The position numbers and the translations under genes were made by a program. 64,000 nucleotides of DNA from Acholoe squamosa (lineage: Eukaryota; Annelida; Polychaeta; Phyllodocida; Polynoidae): NCBI GenBank assembly GCA_949317995.1, contig OX439041.1, positions 10,986,001 to 11,050,000 of the forward strand. Direction: 5' to 3'. The notes under the pieces are model-generated. The model was given only the letters and a program-made list of their open reading frames with translations, was not told where the DNA came from and did not search any database. Below, piece after piece: positions 28,101 through 38,417 of the stretch (position 1 is the stretch's first letter; the number at the start of each line of letters is the position of its first letter).

Positions 28101-29577
28101 TACATTCATGCATCGAAGTTGCTACCCTCTCCAGCAGAAGGTTTGCATGATGCTTCTTGATCTTGGTAACACCCACACCTTTACCCTAAAAGAAATGTGC
28201 CAAGCCTAATGTTCACCCTCAAAAACAGAATGTGCCAAGCCTAATGTTCACCCTCAAAAACAGAATGTGCCAAGCCTAATGTTCACCCTCAATAACAGAA
28301 TGTGCCAAGCCTAATGTTCACCCTCAAAAACAGAATGTGCCAAGCCTAATGTTCACCCTCAAAAACAGAATGTGCCAAGCCTAATGTTCACCCTCAATAA
28401 CAGAATGTGCCAAGCCTAATGTTCACCCTCAAAAACAGAATGTGCCAAGCCTAATGTTCACCCTCAAAAACAGAATGTGCCAAGCCTAATGTTCACCCTC
28501 AAAAACAGAATGTGCCAAGCCTAATGTTCACCCTCAAAAACAGAGAATGTGGCAAGCCTAATGTTCACCCTCAAAAACAGAGAATGTGGCAAGCCTAATG
28601 TTCACCCTCAAAAACAGAGAATGTGCCAAGCCTAATGTTTACCCTCAAAAACAGAATGTGGCAAGCCTAATGTTCACCCTCAAAAACAGAGAATGTGGCA
28701 AGCCTAATGTTCACCCTCAAAAACAGAGAATGTGGCAAGCCTAATGTTCACCCTCAAAATCACAAAAATTACAAGCCTAATGTCCATCCTCAAAATCAGA
28801 GACTGTGACAAACCTAATGTTCGCCTTCAAAAAACAGAGTGGGTAGCAAGTCTAATGTTCAGTTTCATTAACAGACACTGTGGCAAACCACGCATTGTCA
28901 GCGACAGAATTTGACCAATTCCAAAACATGGCCTGAAATGGGCATTTCTCTAAAACCTGTTTAGGATGTCTATGTATGGCCCTGTCTAGCTTCAAAAAGA
29001 GCTCAAATACACCTTCTTTTGAGCAGACTTACCAGTAAAGCACTTCATAATGAGATTGGTGCATCATGACTACCAATGGGCATGATGCACTCCTGCATCA
29101 ATCGCTCTTAAAGGGTTGGGCTATTGAAAAGGACTTGATGCCAAGTATGTCAGTATAACTGAATGTATGTAACTGTGTCAGTCTAGAGCTGCTGTATTCA
29201 TGAATATGTTGAAGGCACAAAAATGTATCTAGAAGTCAAATGAAGCATTGAGTTCCTTTCAATTCAATCCTTTGACCCATTAAGCGTTGAACACTGAAGT
29301 AATGCATTAACTCCGTTTGTGGTCATGCCTTGCTGATCAAGTAAATATGATACAGCATTGTGGCAAAGTTAAAACAGAGTATCGCAGTGTGACATTGTTC
29401 CTTATGTCATGTAAATGACAACGGTTCATTTATCTCAAGTTATATACTGGAGCTCCATAGGTTTAACCAAGGAGTCCCGTATTGCATCCCCCCATGCAAT
29501 AACCCTACCCCGTATTCCACGGCCAATTTCAGCATCCTTAATGAGCAGATAACTATGATTAAATCATTATTTTGTGC

Positions 29578-29646
<69 letters not shown>

Positions 29647-32600
29647 AAATTGAAACATTGAAAAATCGAAACAACGTGAGATAAATGTAAAGGTTTACTT
29701 GCCTCGTGAGATAACCCTCACTCAGACCAATTCTCGTGAACCTTTACCGTTTGACTTAAAACTAGAGTGGCGTATGCCACACCCCCAGTGCCACAACATA
29801 TATCGACCTCCACTGCTGGTCACATGATTTATTTAGATGCAAAATCAAGTGAACCTAAGCACCTTTGAGTCTAAATAACACGAAATAAATACAGAAATAA
29901 ACGACCATAGGATACGTTTTCATGGATCCACCCATGCACCATGACAAACTGCCGTGCACAGGTTCCTCTTATTAATCTATACGTCATTAACTTAGAGGTG
30001 TGTGTTGCTAGGCAGTCTCTGATTGGCTGATTTCATGAAGGGGTAAGTACTGGCCCAGGCCTCATTGCAGACAGTCTGAGCTTGTACTTAATCATGAACA
30101 TTATCCCCCACTCCACAAGCCTCTAACACATGTACAACCTAATACCTTCAGCACCTTAGTCCTTAACTCTTTGAGGGCTGTTATGTGGCATTAATGCAAG
30201 CTCCTGCCCATTGGTCGTCATGATGCTCCAATGAAGTGTTGGCGAGTCTGCTCGCCAACACTTCATTGGAGCATCATGCCAATCCTGCCAGGAGTGTATC
30301 AGCGCTCGAGGGTCGGCATGATGCTTGAATGTAGCCATGGGGAGTTACTTGCCAGGGCTACATTCATGCATCTTGATGACCAATGGGCATGCTGCATTAA
30401 TGCCTCAGCAGCTCTTAAAGGGTTACCCTCTATGGGCCGTTAATGCATTAATGCATCATGCCCATTGGTTGCCATGATGCATGAATGTAACAGACAGGTG
30501 GACAGGCACAGCCAGAGAGACAGGCAGGTATGCAGATGAGGAGAGATCGACAGACAGACAGCCCGACAAGCAGACAGACAGATTCATCTAAATTCTTGAA
30601 CTAAGGTTGTAAAATCAATGTAGCATTTCAGGCTTCTTTCAAATTTATACCTTTAGCGTGAAAAGCATATTAGCTCACCAAGTCACCTGGCCACTTGAGA
30701 AAAAAAAGACAAGCGACCTGGCCATGAGAAATGGTAAAAACCAGACCCCTGACTACGTGAAAAAAGTAACCATGGGACCGGGTGTAAAAGTAAGTCACCT
30801 GGAGGGTGTTGCTCCTATAGTAAAAGGAAGAGCTGGTTAAAAATGCCCTTGTTTCTAGTCCTTTCTTTTCATGTAGCTATAACTTGTCCCTTTTGTTGCT
30901 CACAAGTGGTCATTCAAGTACGGCTTGTTTAGAAAAGAGGGCACATGCTCACAGCTCTTTTTACAATAGGAGCAACACCCTCTTGTACATGTGAAATAAA
31001 AAAGGTCACCTGAACACGTGGGTCAGTTTCTGGGATGCACTTCATTTGTCAGATGTACCAGACTGCTAGAATTATGGGCTCATACCAGAGTAAGCCTGTA
31101 GTATGTTGTATGTTGGTCCAGCCCACTGCCCCCAAACACTCCACATTCCAAGCTGTAGTTGATCTTGGTAACACCCAAATCTAAACAGGTCATGTCCTAA
31201 AACAACAGTTCACACCAAAGCGTTTACATGTAATTAGTATTTAGGTGCAGGTAAACTCCTCTGTGTATAAAAGGTAAAGGTCATGATCTTAGACCAAGTC
31301 ATAATTCCCAACTTGCCGCTGTGTTCTCCCCATAGGATTATTTAATATAGGTACTGCAGTGAATGTAATATTTCTGAGGGCACTCCGAAAATAAAATTGT
31401 TGGTCATCGCCAGGCCGAGAAAAATATTTTATTCATTTTATTAGTTGTTCTTGCCTCACCCTCCTCCCTCTCTGTTGGTTGGGGACCAAAGGTAATAGGA
31501 ACAGGTAACATGTGGCGTTCATAACCGTGACATTTCACGAGTAATTTTGGTTATTTAGAGCTTGAGGCATTTCAGAAGGTGTGATAATTTTAAATGATAA
31601 TGTATTCTATTCTAGAGTGTAACAGCAAAGATACTTTTAACTGATAACACTCCCCCCCCCTTTTTATTATATTGTTTAGTCTTCAAAATAAATGAATACC
31701 TTTTTAAAGAAGGGTGGTGTGAGTGTTAGTGAAGAACTCTTACTTTTGGGGGCATGGGCCTTAAAATTACGGTTTCTCTGGAGTAGACACACTACATAAC
31801 AGGGGCGTAGGAAAAAGGGGGCCAGGGGGGGGCCGCCCCCCCCCCCCGCAATCATGATGGAAGTGGGGCCTGAGTATGTCTGAGCCCCCCAAAAATTTGC
31901 CAAGAACTCATATACAAATTTGAAAAGAAGCTAAAACTTTGTATCTATAATTAGATTAATATGGTGATAAGATAGGGAAAATGGGGTCTGAGCCCAAAGT
32001 CAGATCCAAAATTCACCAAAGATTTCATTTCTATACAAATTCTATATATGTATGTATAGACGTCATCACACTTCTTCCCAGGCTTCCCTAGCCCACTTAA
32101 AAGGGTCTATATCTCCTCTTTCCTATCCCCTCAGGATGTGTGTGGTGCACATATGCGCGGGCACTGACACATTCCTCTGTTAAATTATCAACCTGTGAAG
32201 CACGGGATAGCCACTTAGTGCCGCTAAAGTGCTGTAAAACACAAATCAATCAATCAATCAATCACACTTCTTCCGATAATTCAAGATGGTGGCAATGGGG
32301 TCCTCGCTGGGCTCCCCCAATGGAGATTTTCTTCCTACGCCTCTGCATAATATGGCACATGCATAGGATCATATGTTTTAGGCTTGTTCTAGGCCTCCTG
32401 TAGGCCCATGTTCAGGCTCAAACTCTTGTAGAGTCCGTGATTTCTTCTAAGGAGATTAACCATTTAACCCTTTGCAGTTTGCTATCCGGGTTCCGGATCA
32501 GGCACAGGTCAAAGATTGTGAACAGTACTTCAGGACGTTGTGGGTATATTGTGTCAGAGGGGAGTGGGGGCGGGGGGAGTGCTGAAGAAACATTAACTCC

Positions 32601-35600
32601 TCCTGTGGGGTGTTTCAGAAGCAGGTAATGTTTACAACCGGTCATAAGGAGATATGATAGCAGTTTTAATAGTGATTGTAGGCTTATAACTGCATGTGTT
32701 TCTAAAGCATTACCATTACCTTACTGTGTCTATAACTATATGACTGGTGAGAGATGATAATGGTTGCAGTTGTAAGTTTAGAATCTAACAGTTTTAGAAA
32801 CAGATATTTAATGTTCATTATCATGTCCGGCTTCTGAAACACCCCACAGGGGAGGCTCATACATGTGAAGTCACTATGAGCAGCACATAGATGATCTACT
32901 GACGATTTGCGGCCTGTGTTATCGTCAGAAAGGTTTTTTTAATTCTGCATGTGTGGCAAAAGGTTTCTGCCCTTCCCCCCTCACAGGGGTCTGAAATTTT
33001 CCGCCACCCCCTCTCATTCTTTAGTGGCGTGCTGGCTTTTTCGCCCCCTAAGAGGGGTCTGGATCTTTTTTGCCCCCCTGCTATTAAAAGATAAAAAGCT
33101 CTCTATAAGCGCTTAGTGCATTATTATAATTGTCCATGAAACTAATAATATTTGTATATATTTTTTCTTGTTTCGCAGGAACACGTTCAGCTGTTGTAGT
33201 AAGACTAAGAATGTACTGCAGGATGAGGCCGTGTCTGCTGTTATCAGGAACGAGTACAAGAAACTTGGACCTTTCAGGTATTTCACATTTAATACTTCAA
33301 ACCCTGACACCCTTTAAGGGTCGGTGATGCAGGAGTGCATCATGCCCATTGGTCATCATGATGCACCAATGAAGTGATGGCGAGCAGACTCGCCAGCACT
33401 TCATTGGAGCATCATGCCGACCCTCCGGGAATGTATCAACCCTCTTGGGTCATCATGGTGTATGAGTAGCTCGCCAGGGCTGCATTTATGCATCATGCCG
33501 ATCAATGGGCATGATGCATGAATGCATTAGGTAGATCTAACCCTTGAAGGGTAAAGGATCGGTGATGCAAGAGTGCATCATGCCCATTTGGTCATCATGA
33601 TGCACCAATGAAGTGATGGCGAGCAGACTCGCCAGCACTTCATTGGAGCATCATGCCGACCCTCCAGGAATGTATCAACCCTCTTGGGTCATCATGGTGT
33701 ATGAGTAGCTCGCCAGGGCTGCATTTATGCATCATGCCGATCAATGGGCATGATGCATGAATGCATTAGGTAGATCTAACCCTTGAAGGGTAAAGGATCG
33801 GTGATGCAAGAGTGCATCATGCCCATTTGGTCATCATGACACACGAGTGCATCCCTGGCGAGGAACATGCAGGGGCTGTGGGCATCTATTATGTCAACCC
33901 TACAGGATTGATACATTCCCAGAAGGTGAGCATGATGCACCAATGAAGTACTAACAGGCTGGCATGATGCACCAATGAAGTACTAACAGGCTGGCTCACC
34001 AGCACTTCATTGGAGCATCATGCCAACCATCGGACACGATGCAGGAGTGCATCAGCAACCCCAGCGGGGTTAGGGGATGCCGTGCATAATAATGCTGAAC
34101 TTGGTCTTATCTTTACAGATTTCAATCCCATGCTCTCAAAGGTGTGGTCCAATGTTTATGTGTGTGAGGATCAATGGACTAACTTGTTATTCCCGAAATG
34201 AAAACAATGTGCGCCCCTAAAAAGTGTGGGTGTTGAAACATATTCCATCCCCCACGGCTCTGCCGCCAATAAAAGGGACAACTACGGTATATTAATAGGA
34301 GCATGATGATGATAAATCTTATTTCATGAGATCCAACAGCTTTCTTTACATTATTTCAGTTTTGCTGAGGTTGGTGTCCTGCTCCACTTTATCGTGCTGG
34401 CCCTGCTGTGGCTGACGAGAGAACCAGAGTTCGTGCCTGGATGGGCTTCACTATTTCCTAAAGAGTAAGTGCAGAAACTTACCCTTCAAGGGCTGCTGAT
34501 GCACGAGTGCATCATGCTTGTTGGTCGGCATGATGCACCAATGAAGTGCTGGCGAGTAGACTCGCCAGCACTTCATTGGTGCATCATGCCGACTTTCCAG
34601 GAATGAATCATGCCCATAGTAAAGGACAGTATAGGGTCAGCATGATGCATGAATGCAGCCCTGGTGAGTTACTCACCAGGGCTACATTCATGCATCATGA
34701 TGACCAATGGACATGATGCATTAATGCATCAGCGGCCCTTAAATGGTTAAAGAGAAGGGTCCAGACAGGGGGGAAGGTCTTATGTTTTATTTCACTTCTT
34801 CATTTTAAAAAATGGCCTAGTCCATTGTCAGAAATGCACTTTGATTTTGATTTGATTTGATTTTGATTTTTATCAACAACAAGCTACGTGATTTACAAGT
34901 TTCATCAGGTTGTAAATAAATCTAAATAACCTATATACAATACAATTTGTAACATAGTAATGAGTAATAGTCGAAAGAGACTTGTATATAGATTGCTTTT
35001 CAGTCTACATAATGGCATTTTAACAGTCAATAGTACTTTAAATTTAGTTGAGTCAACATTTACTACCCAAAACCACTTATCTCTAATTAGGTCCATGTGC
35101 TGAAGCAAAGGAGTGCTATTTTCTCAGTTTAACCCCCCCCCCCCCCAATGTCCCAAAAGGGAGCAAAGTGCTTTGATGGATCTTGCTTACATAACTGATG
35201 TTCTGTATTTTCTATGTGCAGAGCTGATGGCTTCGTTACAGACGCCACAGTGGCCATCACAATCTCCCTGTCACTTTTCATCTTCCCATCCCGGAGACCG
35301 CGATTCCTCTGCTTCAAATCAAAAACAGGTAAAACTATTTAAGCATCTTATTCATAAACAGTGGTAAAAATATCGATCTAACTTGCGATATTTAAGAGCA
35401 CATATATGTGTGAAAGAGGAGTGAAATTGATTTGTAATTCATCATGACAAATGCTTATCACACTGCTATTTGGGAAAATGTTTCTTTGGAGAGCGATTTT
35501 GGCCAATATATCAGAAATGTATTTTTTGGAGGAGGCTACCCTCTAATTATCAACATAGTTTATAGAAGAGCCCCTTCCCGGGCTGTACTGGACTACCCGC

Positions 35601-38382
35601 TGATGTTATAATAGCTGATGTATTTTATAGCGGGGGCATTACTTGACTACCCACTAATATTATCATAATGTATAATTGATGTATTTTATAGAGGAGGCGG
35701 GCCCTGTACCAGCATTACTGGACTACCCATTAATATTATAATGTATAGTTGATGTATTTTATAGAGGAGGCGGGCCCTGTGCCGGCATTACTTGACTACC
35801 CATTAATATTATAATGCATAATAATGTATTTTATAGAGGAGGCGGGCCCTGTGCCGGCATTACTGGACTACCCATTAATATTATAATGTATAATAATGTA
35901 TTTTATAGGGGAGGCGGGCCCTGTGCCGGCATTACTGGACTACCCATTAGTATTATAATGTATAATAATGTATTTTATAGAGGAGGCGGGCCCTGTGCCG
36001 GCATTACTGGACTATCCATTAATATTATAATGTATAATAATGTATTTTATAGAGGAGGCGGGACCTGTGCCGGCATTACTGGACTACCCATTAATATTAT
36101 AATGTATAATAATGTATTTTATAGAGGAGGCGGGCCCTGTGCCGGCATTACTGGACTACCCATTAATATTATAATGTATAATAATGTATTTTATAGAGGA
36201 GGCGGGCCCTGTGCCGGCATTACTGGACTACCCATTCATATTATAATGTATAATAATGTATTTTATAGAGGAGGCAGGCCCTGTACCAGCATTACTGGAC
36301 TACCCATTAATATTATAATGTATAGTTGATGTATTTTATAGAGGAGGCGGGCCCTGTGCCAGCATTACTTGACCACCCATTAATATTATAATGCATACTA
36401 ATGTATTTTATAGAGGAGGCGGGCCCTGTGCCGGCATTACTTGACTACCCATTAATATTATAATGCATAATAATGTATTTTATAGAGGAGGCAGGCCCTG
36501 TACCGACATTACTGGACTACCCATTAATATTATAATGCATAATAATGTATTTTATAGAGGAGGCGGGCCTGTGCCGGCATTACTTGACTCCCCATTAATA
36601 TTATAATGTATAATAATGTATTTTATAGAGGAGGCGGGCCCTGTGCCGGCATTACTTGACTACCCCACTATGGAGAAGAAGATGGCGTGGAGCGTTGTGC
36701 TAGTACTGGGAGGTGGCTTTGCTCTCGCAGACGCCTGCCAGGTATGAATTTATTGTAGCACCCTGCTGAAGTATTTAGTTCACAATGGCAATGAGAGGGA
36801 AAATTCACCAAGAGAGTGAAATTGTAATTATCTCCCTTTGAGACTAGGCATGCATGCATACTCCCTTTAAATTCACTCTTCAGCAAAGTTGCAGTAATTC
36901 ATAAACTCAGCTTAGGATCAAAATCACTATTTTTCTATACCCTCTAGTACACTCGTCAGGCAGAATTTTGCCAGGATTCAAATCTGACAAGCGTTTATTT
37001 TAGGACTACATCACACCTTTAAAGAAAAATGGTGAACATAGCTGTTTTCCATCTCAATTTTCTTTTCAACTATACTTTAAACAGGTGTGGATACCTAAAT
37101 TTGATTATCTTGTCTTTGAAGCAATCTGGATTGTCAGCGGATATTGGCAAGGCGTTTAACGTGTTCAGCGATGTTCCAATATGGCTGCTGGTTCTACTAC
37201 TGACCGCCATTACTGCCTGCTTCACGGAAGTGACGTCAAATGTTGCCACGGCAACCATATTCCTCCCCATCTTGGCAAAATTGGTGAGTTGGTATTTAAC
37301 AAATTGAAATTAGAACTTAAGACTCCAGCATCGATGCATGCATACTCTAAAATGATCCGACAGACCAATTCTTGTGAGACTTTATCATTTTGTTGTCTAG
37401 CATAACTGTCTTGATGTACGGTACTCGATTGCCGCCATGATGCATGAATGCAGCACTGGTGAGTTGGCTCATCAATGCTGTATACGTGCATCATGACCAT
37501 ATGAAGTGTATCAAGTAAATTAGATATCATTATAATGATTATGTTATATACTAGTACAATGTAAAAAGTAACTGTTGAATCTACCAGGGATCCTAGTAAA
37601 ACTAAACAGTGAACAACCATAATTGTAAAGCATTGAACCAGCGTAGTTTTTTGGAGTTGCAAGCTGCGTCAGCGGCCGGCAGCGTAGCGACTGTAGCAAC
37701 TCCATAATGTTTTCGGTTTTTTCCCTGTCACCTATGACGTCATTCGTGACGTCATGCTGCCTCAGTGACGTCACCCGCAGTGGCTAGGGATGTTGCCATG
37801 ATCTATAAGCGCCACTCCTATCCGTGGTCCTTGCCACATTTTTCTTGTTACAAGAAGCCCCAGGTACGGATATGTACACATAATCTCTGAAAATAATGAC
37901 GGATCTCAGGCAACTTTGGGACAAGGAACGCACCGTTATTTTGACAACATTTGTTTTACAGTATACTATTTCCTCATTACAGGCTGAGGCTATAGAGGTG
38001 AATCCCCTGTACCTCCTGGTTCCTACTACGGTGGCTACATCATTCGCCTTCATGCTCCCCGTGGCTACACCGCCTAACGCTATTGTGTTTGCATATGGTA
38101 ACATAAAGATATGGGACATGGTGAGTTATCACAAACTGTTCTCCTGTTTACAGAATATTACCTTCTCTCCCTTCTACTCTCTCTGTCTGTATGTCCCTCT
38201 CTCCCCTCTCCAATTTGTTTTTATTAGTTTACTCGCCCCCCCCCCCCTCATTCTCTGTCCCTGAGTCTCTCTGTCTGTCTGTATGTATGTCTGTCTGTCT
38301 CTCTCTCTCTCAATCTATCTCCCTATCTCTGTCTCTCCATTTGTCTCTGTCTGTTTGTCTGACTTCCTCTCACTCTCTTTAC

Positions 38383-38417
<35 letters not shown>

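Larger units (their letters stand above)
26941..33178 (+). other. SLC13 intron 8 content
   Basis: No exon seen. It contains an intact 212-bp element (26983-27194), a 41-bp tandem repeat (27430-27560), a 35-bp minisatellite (28195-28890), an (AT)n tract (29580-29643), a compound palindrome (30165-30490), an inverted-repeat element (about 30660-31024), G/C-tract elements near 31796-31880 and 32270-32345, and 25-bp inverted arms at 32593-32620 and 32828-32856. Confidence 0.55.

Noticed and set aside
28195-28890. CRISPR-like regular array
   Set aside because: Unit is a continuous 35-37-bp tandem repeat with no distinct spacers, and the genome is eukaryotic.
35814-36329. Open frame of 171 codons with a 24-residue repeat
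   Set aside because: It is an off-frame reading of the 72-bp array; the unit length is a multiple of three, so the frame stays open by construction.
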